Shown here in pieces: positions 1-5,561 of a stretch of 5,561 nt of DNA. Below the pieces are notes generated by a model. That model worked only from the letters and a program-made list of their open reading frames with translations. It ran no database searches and had not been told where the DNA came from. Each line of letters begins with the position of its first letter. Within the stretch, counting starts at the first letter, position 1. This DNA is from Christensenella sp. UBA1385 (lineage in GTDB: Bacteria > Bacillota > Clostridia > Christensenellales > Aristaeellaceae): the NCBI GenBank assembly GCA_002305755.1, contig DBQV01000067.1, positions 21,899-27,459 on the forward strand. The letters run 5' to 3'. A program made the position numbers and the translations under genes.

Positions 1-3000
1 TGGGTGATGATAATAAACTGGGTGGATTTTGCATATTCCGCCAGGTATTCGGAGAAGTAACTGATATTGGCCTCATCCAGCGCCGCCTCAATTTCATCCA
101 GGATACAGAAAGGCGTTGGCTTCAGCTTGAGCATCGCAAACAGGATCGCGATGGCGGTCAGCGCCTTCTCGCCGCCTGACAGCAGGCTCAGCAGCTGCAG
201 TTTCTTGCCGGGCGGCTGCGCAGCCACCTCTATCTCGCAGGTCAGCGGCTGAGAGGGATCGGAAAGTATCAGCTCCGCTTTGCCGCCTCCGAACAGACGG
301 GTAAAGGTCTGCGAGAAATACTCATTCAGCTTGGCAAACTCCACTACAAACTGTGTTTCCATGCTGCCAAGCAGCTGGTTGATCAGCCGGACAAGGTCCT
401 CCTCCGCTTTTTGAGCATCGTCTCTCTGCGCGGTCATGCTTTCATAGCGCTCGCGTGTCTGCGCGTACTCTTCGACAGCCGCTACATTCACGCTGCCCAT
501 TTCGCGGATGCGCTGTTTGATGGATTTAATCTCCATTTCAGCCTGAGGCAGCTCAAACCGTCCCTCCGCCCGCTGTTCCAACGCCAGTGCGTAGGTCAAC
601 TCATAACTATTGAAAATATAATCGCTGAAAGTCTGCAATTCGCTCTCGGTTCTGGCGCAGACCAACTCATTGCGGTGCAGCTTATCGCTTTCCTTAGCGT
701 GCATCTGATGCAGTTGTTCTGACTCGTTCACACAGTTTTTTTGCCTGTTTTGGATCTCGCTGCGTTTTTGGGCTACCAGATCCCACTCTTTCTGTTTCCG
801 GTTGACAGCGTCCTGTAAATAAACTTTGGTCTGTTCTTGTTGTTCCAAATTAGACTTTGCGGCTAAAATTGACTCGTTCAACCGCGATCGATCCTCTTGC
901 TTGCCGGCAATGGACGTCTCCAGCGACTTGATTTCTCTGGACCAGCGCTCGCGGTCACGCCTCAGCAGATCGAACTGGTGAGCGATATCGCTGCGGCGCT
1001 GGGCAGCATCCGTCAGTTTGGAGCGCTGTGCCTCAGCCGCTTCTCTGGCAGACAGCAATCTGTCCTGCAACTTCTTTGTTTCTTCTTCCAGCGCCTGCTG
1101 ATCGACCGCTTCGGTCTCAGTCTGCGCAGATGCCTTGCTCAGATCTCCCCGAATTTCCTCAATCGCCTGATGCAGTTGCTCCAGCGCATCCAGTATCTGC
1201 CGTTTGCGTTCGAGCACGCCGTCAAGCTCGTGCCTCGCATTCTGGCTTCTCTCCTGTTCGCGGGCCAGCAGGATGCGGTGCTGGCTGAGCGCCTCCGCAG
1301 CCTCATTGCGCAGGCGCGACAGCTCCGTGAGCGTGCTCTCCTTGTCCTGCTTTAAGCGGTTTGCCTGTTCAAGGCGTTCGCGCAATTCTGCCTGGCTTTC
1401 CCTGAGCTCCAGTATTTCTCTCTCCCGCCCCAGCAGGCTTGCCGCTCTGGATTGCGAGGTGCCCCCTGTCATGGCGCCGCCTGCACGGAGCACATCTCCG
1501 GCCAGTGTCACTACATTAAACGCCTGCCTTGCGCGGCGCGACAGCGCAATACCGGCATCCATGTCCTCCACGACAACCGTACGTCCAAGGATGCTCTCTA
1601 CGATATTTCTGAAGCGGCTGTCATAGTCGATCAGTTCGCTGGCGATGCCGATGCAGCCCTTCATAGTCAGGAGCGAACGTTCCTCAGCGTTCAGGCCGCG
1701 TCCGCGTATCGCGCTGATGGGCAGGAAGGTAGTCCTCCCCAAACGGTTGTTGCGCAGATAATCGATCATGACCTTGGCTGTGTCCTCATCCTCGGTCACG
1801 ATATGCTGCAAGGTGCCGCCAAGGATCATGTCAAGCGCGGTCTCCAGGCGCCTGGGCACGCGAATCAGATGCGCGATGACGCCGTGTACCCTGGGGTTGC
1901 CCTCGGAGAACTGCAAGGCGCGCTTGACTGCCTGATTATAGCCTTCGTAATCGCGCGCAAGATCTTCAAGCAGGCTCAGTCTGCTATGTGCCGTCTGCAG
2001 CTTGCCCGCATATTCGGCAGCAGACTGCATTGCCTGCTGGTGAGCGACTTTCGCCGCGGACGCCTTATCTTCCGCTTCAACCGCGTCCAAAGCAAGACGG
2101 TTCAGCTGTTCCTGAGCCAGGCGCAGCTGTTCGTCAGCCTTTGCGCAGATATCCGTCTGTTCCTCTTCGCGCACCAACAGGTCTTCCTTCTGGCGCTCAA
2201 TATCCTGAATGCGCTCCGTCATCTGCGCCAGCATGGTCTGCTGCCGTGCCTGCATGCTCTTGGCATCGCTCAGACGGGTTACGGTCTCAATGATCCGTGC
2301 CTTATGTCTGTCAAGCTCGCATTCGGCTGCCGATACCTTGGCAAGGAGGCTCTGCAGCTCCGTCTCTTCCCGCAAATAAGCAGCGGCCGCCTCCTCCTGC
2401 TGCTCTATTCCCTTGTTTTGACCTTCTTCGCTGTCTGCAAATACGCCGCGCAGCTGACCGAGTTTTTCTTCCTCATCCCCGATTTCCTTGGAGAGCTGCA
2501 CGAGCTGCGCTTCCAATGCTTCGACCTTGCCGGAAGCGATCTGCAGCTGCCTTTGCCCGTCCATGAAGGCATCCTGGGCCTGATTCATCGCGGCGCGGGC
2601 TTCATGATCCTCCCGATCCGTTTCTTCCAGCAGCCGGTCGAGCTCAGCCCTCTGCAGGCCCAGCTCTTCCATCCTTTCCTCGTGTCCATGAATGCTGTCC
2701 TGCAGCTGTAAGGTTAATTCTCGGAGAGAAGCCAGCCTCTCCTGCAGCCTGTCGTGCCTGATCAGAAACACGTTGATATCCAGATACTTGAGCCTTGCGG
2801 ACAGCGCAAGATACTCCTGCGCCGTCTTTGCCTGCTGTTCCAGCGGCTCAAGCCGGCCTGAAATTTCATCGATCAGGTCGTTGACGCGAAGCAGGTTTTC
2901 ACGCGTGCGGCTCAGCTTGCGCTCCGCTTCTTCCTTTCGGACGCGATAGGTCACGATGCCTGCCGCTTCTTCAAATACCTGTCTGCGCTCATCGCCCCTG

Positions 3001-3455
3001 GTGGACAGGATTTCTTCTATGCGACCCTGCCCGATGATGGAATAGCCTTCTTTGCCGATGCCGGTATCGCGAAACAGCTCAAGCACGTCGCGAAGGCGGC
3101 AGTTGACCCGGTTGAGAAAATATTCTCCCTCGCCGCTGCGGTAGACGCGCCGCGTGACCAGTACCTCGGTATAGGGAGAATTGAGTGCCTTGTCTTCATT
3201 ATCAAATTGGAGGGACACCTCACAGTAAGGCAGAGGCTTTCGTGTCTGCGTGCCGTTGAAGATGACATCCTCCATCCGGGAACCGCGCAATATCTTGGCG
3301 CTTTGCTCGCCCAACACCCAGCGCACGGCGTCTGCGATGTTGCTCTTTCCAGAGCCGTTGGGCCCGACGATGCCAGTGATGCCCTGATCAAAGGAAAGCT
3401 CTGTTTTCTGCGCGAAAGATTTGAAGCCCTGTATCTCAATGCGGCTGAGCTTCAT
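1..3455 (-). CDS. smc: Chromosome segregation ATPase SMC (3' end cut by window)
   Basis: Structural maintenance of chromosomes protein, the ATPase of the SMC–ScpAB condensin that compacts and segregates the nucleoid. I translated the frame from its ATG to the window edge: 1151 full codons without a stop or frameshift. The N-terminal head has Walker A GPNGSGKS (residues 31–38), an R-loop LRG near 56–58 and the Q-loop in SIIGQGRIEEIL (Q143). A Glu/Gln/Arg-rich coiled coil spans about 172–515. The hinge, about 520–665, contains LGGTLQHIV (G546, G547) and GGAMTGG (M662). The returning coiled coil runs to about 1010. The C-terminal head has the ABC signature LSGGEK (1092–1097), Walker B FCILDE (D1120, E1121) with D-loop ALDEAN, and ends in IIIT plus the first two bases of the H-loop histidine codon. 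Family members are about 1190 residues, so roughly 35 are missing. The start overlaps the rnc stop as ATGA, with AGGAGG seven bases upstream. Identity is certain. Confidence 0.98.
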   Translation of the reverse strand, partial: MKLSRIEIQGFKSFAQKTELSFDQGITGIVGPNGSGKSNIADAVRWVLGEQSAKILRGSRMEDVIFNGTQTRKPLPYCEVSLQFDNEDKALNSPYTEVLVTRRVYRSGEGEYFLNRVNCRLRDVLELFRDTGIGKEGYSIIGQGRIEEILSTRGDERRQVFEEAAGIVTYRVRKEEAERKLSRTRENLLRVNDLIDEISGRLEPLEQQAKTAQEYLALSARLKYLDINVFLIRHDRLQERLASLRELTLQLQDSIHGHEERMEELGLQRAELDRLLEETDREDHEARAAMNQAQDAFMDGQRQLQIASGKVEALEAQLVQLSKEIGDEEEKLGQLRGVFADSEEGQNKGIEQQEEAAAAYLREETELQSLLAKVSAAECELDRHKARIIETVTRLSDAKSMQARQQTMLAQMTERIQDIERQKEDLLVREEEQTDICAKADEQLRLAQEQLNRLALDAVEAEDKASAAKVAHQQAMQSAAEYAGKLQTAHSRLSLLEDLARDYEGYNQAVKRALQFSEGNPRVHGVIAHLIRVPRRLETALDMILGGTLQHIVTEDEDTAKVMIDYLRNNRLGRTTFLPISAIRGRGLNAEERSLLTMKGCIGIASELIDYDSRFRNIVESILGRTVVVEDMDAGIALSRRARQAFNVVTLAGDVLRAGGAMTGGTSQSRAASLLGREREILELRESQAELRERLEQANRLKQDKESTLTELSRLRNEAAEALSQHRILLAREQERSQNARHELDGVLERKRQILDALEQLHQAIEEIRGDLSKASAQTETEAVDQQALEEETKKLQDRLLSAREAAEAQRSKLTDAAQRRSDIAHQFDLLRRDRERWSREIKSLETSIAGKQEDRSRLNESILAAKSNLEQQEQTKVYLQDAVNRKQKEWDLVAQKRSEIQNRQKNCVNESEQLHQMHAKESDKLHRNELVCARTESELQTFSDYIFNSYELTYALALEQRAEGRFELPQAEMEIKSIKQRIREMGSVNVAAVEEYAQTRERYESMTAQRDDAQKAEEDLVRLINQLLGSMETQFVVEFAKLNEYFSQTFTRLFGGGKAELILSDPSQPLTCEIEVAAQPPGKKLQLLSLLSGGEKALTAIAILFAMLKLKPTPFCILDEIEAALDEANISYFSEYLAEYAKSTQFIIIT

Positions 3456-4123
3456 GCATCCCCCTCCTGCTCTTTCAGCGCATTCAGAGCGATTTCAGCC
3501 GCCTTTTGCTGGGCATCCTTTTTGCTGTTGCCCTCTGCCCTGCCAAGCTCCCTGTCCTCCAGATAGACCGCCACAGTAAAACGGCGCTGATGAGCTGGCC
3601 CCTCTTCACCCACGGTGTCATACCTGAGCTCTGGCAAATGCCTTGCCTGCACGAACTCCTGCAGCTTGCTCTTACCGTTTCCAGCCTCTCGGTCAGCCGC
3701 GAACTCCGCAGCCCATAGCCTCTCCACCATCTCATGCGCGGCCTCCAGCCCGCCGTCCAAATATACGGCAGCCAGCACCGCCTCCACGGCGTCCGCCATC
3801 AACGCCTTTCGCCCGCGCGTATCCGGCTGCAGCGGCGGCAGCATCCTGATATAATCGCCAAGCCGCAGCCTTTCTGCGATCCTGTACAGCGTATCCTCGC
3901 AGACCAGAGAGGCCCGCAGCGCCGTCAGCTTCCCTTCCTTCATCTTCGGGTAGGTCAGAAAAAGGTGATGGCTCATGCAGAGTTCAAGAACTGAATCGCC
4001 CAAAAACTCAAGCCGCTGATTATTCTGCGCGCCGAAAGAAGGATGTGTCAGGGCCAGAGAAAGCAGCCTCGCGTGACGAAACGTATAGCCGATATCCTGT
4101 GTCAACCGGGAAAACTCCGGCAT
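3452..4123 (-). CDS. rnc: Ribonuclease III
   Basis: Double-strand-specific endoribonuclease acting in the cytoplasm on rRNA precursors, some mRNAs and sense–antisense duplexes; it works as a Mg2+-dependent homodimer. The product is 223 residues, typical of the family. The N-terminal catalytic domain (about 1–140) carries the signature RLEFLGDS, with metal-binding E39 and D43, E63 in the KEGKLT segment, and D111 and E114 in RKALMADAVEA. The C-terminal dsRNA-binding domain (about 149–217) begins SKLQEFVQ and ends with the basic helix NSKKDAQQKAAEIAL. The residue matching E. coli E38 is glutamine (Q36). I chose the ATG at 4123 because GGAGG lies six bases upstream. An in-frame TTG at 4138 would add five residues, but that SD would then lie inside the coding region. 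The stop overlaps smc by four bases, implying translational coupling. A terminator-like hairpin precedes the gene and may lower its expression relative to acpP. Confidence 0.97.
   Translation of the reverse strand: MPEFSRLTQDIGYTFRHARLLSLALTHPSFGAQNNQRLEFLGDSVLELCMSHHLFLTYPKMKEGKLTALRASLVCEDTLYRIAERLRLGDYIRMLPPLQPDTRGRKALMADAVEAVLAAVYLDGGLEAAHEMVERLWAAEFAADREAGNGKSKLQEFVQARHLPELRYDTVGEEGPAHQRRFTVAVYLEDRELGRAEGNSKKDAQQKAAEIALNALKEQEGDA
3463..3468 (-). promoter_or_regulatory. Ribosome binding site of smc inside the rnc 3' end
   Basis: AGGAGG lies within the last codons of rnc, seven bases before the smc ATG at 3455. Together with the ATGA overlap it indicates that smc is translated by coupling to rnc and by independent initiation. 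Confidence 0.8.
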
Positions 4124-4129
4124 AGGAAA

Positions 4130-4134
4130 CCTCC
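4130..4134 (-). promoter_or_regulatory. Ribosome binding site of rnc
   Basis: GGAGG, six bases before the ATG at 4123. It fixes the rnc start and excludes TTG 4138, which lies upstream of the site. It begins directly after the T-run of the preceding hairpin, so folding or termination there could affect ribosome access. Confidence 0.85.
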
Positions 4135-4136
4135 AC

Positions 4137-4171
4137 AATAAAAATGGCCGCTGCCATATTTCGCAGCAGCC
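4137..4171 (-). terminator. Terminator-like hairpin between acpP and rnc
   Basis: On the minus strand GGCTGCTGC (4171–4163) pairs with GCAGCGGCC (4154–4146) to form a nine-base-pair, GC-rich stem with one internal U·G wobble and an eight-base loop. ATTTTTATT (4145–4137) follows immediately. Stem plus T-run is the layout of a Rho-independent terminator, although the run is broken by an A and the rnc SD begins only a few bases later. It probably causes partial termination, so that acpP is made in excess of rnc and smc. A processing or stability hairpin is the alternative. Confidence 0.6.
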
Positions 4172-4174
4172 CCA

Positions 4175-4191
4175 AAGCTCTGCCGGAGCTT
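4175..4191 (-). repeat. Small hairpin overlapping the acpP stop codon
   Basis: AAGCTC (4191–4186), which includes the last two bases of the acpP TAA stop, is a perfect inverted repeat of GAGCTT (4180–4175) around the five-base loop CGGCA. It sits three bases upstream of the larger terminator-like hairpin. It may protect the acpP 3' end or take part in folding of the intergenic RNA. The six-base stem is short enough that chance is possible. Confidence 0.4.
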
Positions 4192-4420
4192 ACTGAAGCT
4201 TCTTTTCGATATATTCCACCACGTCGCCGACAGTTTTCAGCGTGGTGATCGCGCTGTCCTCCACCTGCAGGCCATATCGATCCTCAATGTCCATTATCAG
4301 CACCATCACATTCGCGCTGTCCGCTCCAAGGTCTTCCACCAACCGGGCATCGCGCACCACTTTTTCGGGCGCTACTTTCAGCTGATTTGCGATCATTGCG
4401 GCCAATTCATCCAACACCAT
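4190..4420 (-). CDS. acpP: Acyl carrier protein
   Basis: Small acidic protein that carries growing acyl chains on a 4'-phosphopantetheine arm through the type II fatty-acid synthase and hands them to acyltransferases such as PlsX. The product is 76 residues, the usual size, and shows the four-helix pattern. Helix I is DELAAMIANQL. The modification site is in LGADSANVMVLIM, with serine 35 the predicted phosphopantetheine attachment point. The C-terminal helix is VGDVVEYIEKKL. The usual DSL is DSA here. Where E. coli AcpP has D38 and E41 at the start of helix II, this protein has N37 and V40, so a partner-contacting surface differs. The start is the ATG at 4420, preceded by GGAGGA with six bases between. 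A longer frame opening at TTG 4447 would put that SD inside the gene. It lies 34 bases downstream of plsX, in the same operon. A specialised ACP rather than the main fatty-acid ACP cannot be excluded. Confidence 0.93.
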   Translation of the reverse strand: MVLDELAAMIANQLKVAPEKVVRDARLVEDLGADSANVMVLIMDIEDRYGLQVEDSAITTLKTVGDVVEYIEKKLQ

Positions 4421-4426
4421 AACTTT

Positions 4427-4432
4427 TCCTCC
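4427..4432 (-). promoter_or_regulatory. Ribosome binding site of acpP
   Basis: GGAGGA with six bases before the ATG at 4420. Its strength suits a highly expressed carrier protein, and it rules out the upstream in-frame TTG at 4447 as the start because the site would then be internal. Confidence 0.85.
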
Positions 4433-4454
4433 ACTTAATCCGGTCAAATTTGCG

Positions 4455-5447
4455 TCAAAGCTGACTCATGATGGTCTGGGCGACCTGAGCGCGCACCATG
4501 CCCGTTGCCTGCCTGATGGCTGAAGCGAAGGCATAATCCTTGCTGTTGCCATGCGCCTTCACTACAGCACCGGCAACGCCAAGCAGCGGCGCGCCGCCCA
4601 CTTCCTCATAGCTCATCGCCTTACGAACACGCCCAAATGCAGGCTTAGCCAGCATAGCGCCCAATTTGGAGCGCCAGTCCGCCATCAGCTCCCGTTTGAT
4701 CATGCCCATCAGAGTCGAGGCGATGCCCTCTGTATACTTCAGGATCAGATTGCCATCAAACCCATCGCACACAATGACATCTGCCATATCTGCGGGGATG
4801 TATCTTGCCTCTACATTGCCGACGAAGTGAAATGAGGAAGCCTGCATCAGAGGGAAGGTTTCCTTCACCAGCGCATTGCCCTTTTCCGCTTCATCGCCTA
4901 TGTTTGCCAGGCCGACGCGCGGCTTTTCGATCCGCATGAACTTCTCCATGTAGGCGTTTCCCATCAAGCCGAACTGCCTCAGGTATTCGGGCTTGCAGTC
5001 AACATTGGCTCCGCAGTCGATCAGCAGAAAACTGCCCTTGCCGCTTGGAAGCAGGGGCGCAAGCGCCGGGCGCTCTATCCCCCGAATCCGGCCCAGCCTG
5101 AGCATACCGCCGACAAGTATGGCCCCGGTGGAACCTGCCGAAACAAAGCCATCCGTCTCGCCTTCGCGCACGGAAAGCATGCCCATCACGATGGAAGATT
5201 GCTTTTTCTGCCGAATAGCCAAAGCGGGCGCGTCATGGTTGCTGATGATTTCCGGCGCGTCGATCAGCTCAATGCGCTCTCTCACATCATCGGCCCCAGT
5301 CAGAAAGGGTTCGACGGCTCCGAGCACGCCGGCCAGAGATATACGCAGATCGGGATCAGCACGAAGCGCCAGTATGCTGCCTTTGACAGCAGCCTCCGGC
5401 GCATAGTCGCCCCCCATCGCATCCACAAAGAGGTTTACTGCTTGCAC
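4455..5447 (-). CDS. plsX: Phosphate acyltransferase PlsX
   Basis: Acyl-ACP:phosphate acyltransferase, a peripheral membrane enzyme that converts acyl-ACP and phosphate to acyl-phosphate, the substrate of PlsY in the first step of phospholipid synthesis. Family blocks in order: N-terminal VDAMGGDYAPEAAVKG; central SAGSTGAILVGGMLRLGR and the PALAPLLP segment; LIDCGANVDCKPEYL; GLANIGDEAEKGN; VGNVEARYIP followed by DVIVCDGFDGNLILK; and C-terminal SYEEVGGAPLLGV and AHGNSKDYAF. With the chosen GTG start it has 330 residues, close to the Bacillus protein. The GTG at 5447 has AAAGGAAAG six bases upstream and leaves seven residues before VDAMGGD, near the family norm. The in-frame ATG at 5477, with a weaker GAAGG nine bases upstream, would give 340 residues and an unusually long leader. 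First gene of the visible operon, behind a clear promoter. Function is certain; the exact start is not. Confidence 0.96.
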   Translation of the reverse strand: MQAVNLFVDAMGGDYAPEAAVKGSILALRADPDLRISLAGVLGAVEPFLTGADDVRERIELIDAPEIISNHDAPALAIRQKKQSSIVMGMLSVREGETDGFVSAGSTGAILVGGMLRLGRIRGIERPALAPLLPSGKGSFLLIDCGANVDCKPEYLRQFGLMGNAYMEKFMRIEKPRVGLANIGDEAEKGNALVKETFPLMQASSFHFVGNVEARYIPADMADVIVCDGFDGNLILKYTEGIASTLMGMIKRELMADWRSKLGAMLAKPAFGRVRKAMSYEEVGGAPLLGVAGAVVKAHGNSKDYAFASAIRQATGMVRAQVAQTIMSQL

Positions 5448-5453
5448 GGAACA

Positions 5454-5462
5454 CTTTCCTTT
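5454..5462 (-). promoter_or_regulatory. Ribosome binding site favouring the GTG start of plsX
   Basis: AAAGGAAAG on the minus strand ends six bases before the GTG at 5447; its AAAGGA core lies nine bases from it. It is a better match to the anti-SD sequence than GAAGG (5491–5487), which would serve the ATG at 5477. This decides the preferred plsX start, though the distinction is moderate. Confidence 0.55.
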
Positions 5463-5505
5463 GTGCCGTTCCAACATAAGATACAGCCTTCAGAACAGCA
5501 TACTC

Positions 5506-5534
5506 ATATTAACATACGCAAATGTAAATGACAA
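5506..5534 (-). promoter_or_regulatory. Probable sigma-A type promoter for the plsX operon
   Basis: Reading the minus strand, TTGTCA (5534–5529, five of six to the −35 consensus) is followed by exactly 17 bases and then TAATAT (5511–5506, four of six to the −10 consensus). The bases just before the −10 form TGT, an extended −10 (TGn). Transcription would begin near 5499, giving a leader of about 50 bases to the preferred GTG start, or about 22 to the alternative ATG. The local sequence is clearly more AT-rich than the genes. I saw no convincing FapR- or FabT-like operator palindrome overlapping it, so regulation is unknown. Confidence 0.7.
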
Positions 5535-5561
5535 GCGCACCCGGATTGAAACGCCAAGCGC
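5535..5561. other. Edge upstream of the promoter, no gene seen
   Basis: These 27 bases before the −35 element show no ribosome binding site, clear terminator or reading frame that can be assigned. They are too short to say what gene lies beyond. In related Bacillota rpmF or fapR often precedes plsX, but nothing here shows either. Confidence 0.4.

Noticed and set aside
411..1355. Plus-strand open frames at 411–722 and 897–1355
   Set aside because: They are the same codon-aligned antisense shadow of the second smc coiled coil, with no ribosome binding site or recognisable family.
1452..2711. A 419-codon open frame on the plus strand
   Set aside because: It is exactly codon-aligned antisense to the smc coiled coil and hinge. 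A stop there needs TTA, CTA or TCA codons in smc, which are rare in this GC-richer gene, so a long shadow is expected. Its translation is Leu/Phe/Gln-rich with no recognisable domain.
3017..3439. A minus-strand 140-codon frame inside the smc N-terminal head
   Set aside because: The smc frame itself encodes Walker A, R-loop and Q-loop motifs here, so the other frame is a shadow.
4192..4260. A dedicated promoter for rnc within the acpP 3' end
   Set aside because: An AT-rich GAATATATC stretch resembles a −10, but no acceptable −35 lies at the right distance, so I could not support it.
4445..4447. A separate promoter or leader peptide between plsX and acpP
   Set aside because: The gap is only 34 bases and is filled by the acpP SD; no −35/−10 pair was seen.
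4993..5531. Plus-strand frames opposite plsX
   Set aside because: plsX is fully explained by family motifs on the minus strand; these frames lack family similarity and start signals.
1..5561. CRISPR array, insertion sequence, tRNA, prophage or defence genes
   Set aside because: No spaced direct repeats, transposase motifs, cloverleaf folds or unexplained coding stretches were found; nearly every base lies in four recognised housekeeping genes.

Overview
The window is the conserved bacterial housekeeping cluster plsX–acpP–rnc–smc. All four genes lie on the minus strand, so transcription runs from the right edge to the left edge. Base composition is moderately GC-rich, roughly the mid-50s percent by eye. 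The ribosome binding sites of acpP, rnc and smc are strong GGAGG types, and PlsX leads into ACP, RNase III and SMC. Together these suggest a member of the Bacillota, most likely a GC-richer Clostridia-like lineage. That assignment is inference from gene order and signals; no marker here fixes a genus.

Layout in transcription order. The right edge (5561–5448) holds no visible gene, but it has a good promoter: TTGTCA, a 17-base spacer, and an extended −10. Then follow plsX (acyl-ACP:phosphate acyltransferase, complete), a short gap of about 34 bases, acpP (acyl carrier protein, complete), and a 66-base gap holding two consecutive hairpins, the second followed by a T-run like an intrinsic terminator. 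Next come rnc (RNase III, complete) and smc, whose ATG overlaps the rnc stop as ATGA. smc fills the rest of the window and runs off the left edge inside the conserved H-loop motif, so only about the last 35 residues are missing.

How the genes work together. PlsX and ACP belong to phospholipid and fatty-acid synthesis: PlsX moves acyl chains from acyl-ACP to phosphate to feed PlsY and the membrane. RNase III processes double-stranded RNA, including rRNA precursors. SMC compacts and segregates the chromosome with ScpA and ScpB. In Bacillus the cluster also carries fabD and fabG between plsX and acpP; these are absent here.

The ordinary reading is a core-genome operon. I found no mobile element, CRISPR array, tRNA, rRNA or unknown gene system. 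The points worth a second look are the terminator-like element between acpP and rnc, an unusual phosphopantetheine-site context in the ACP (DSA instead of DSL), and several start codons that should sit downstream of the longest possible open frame.
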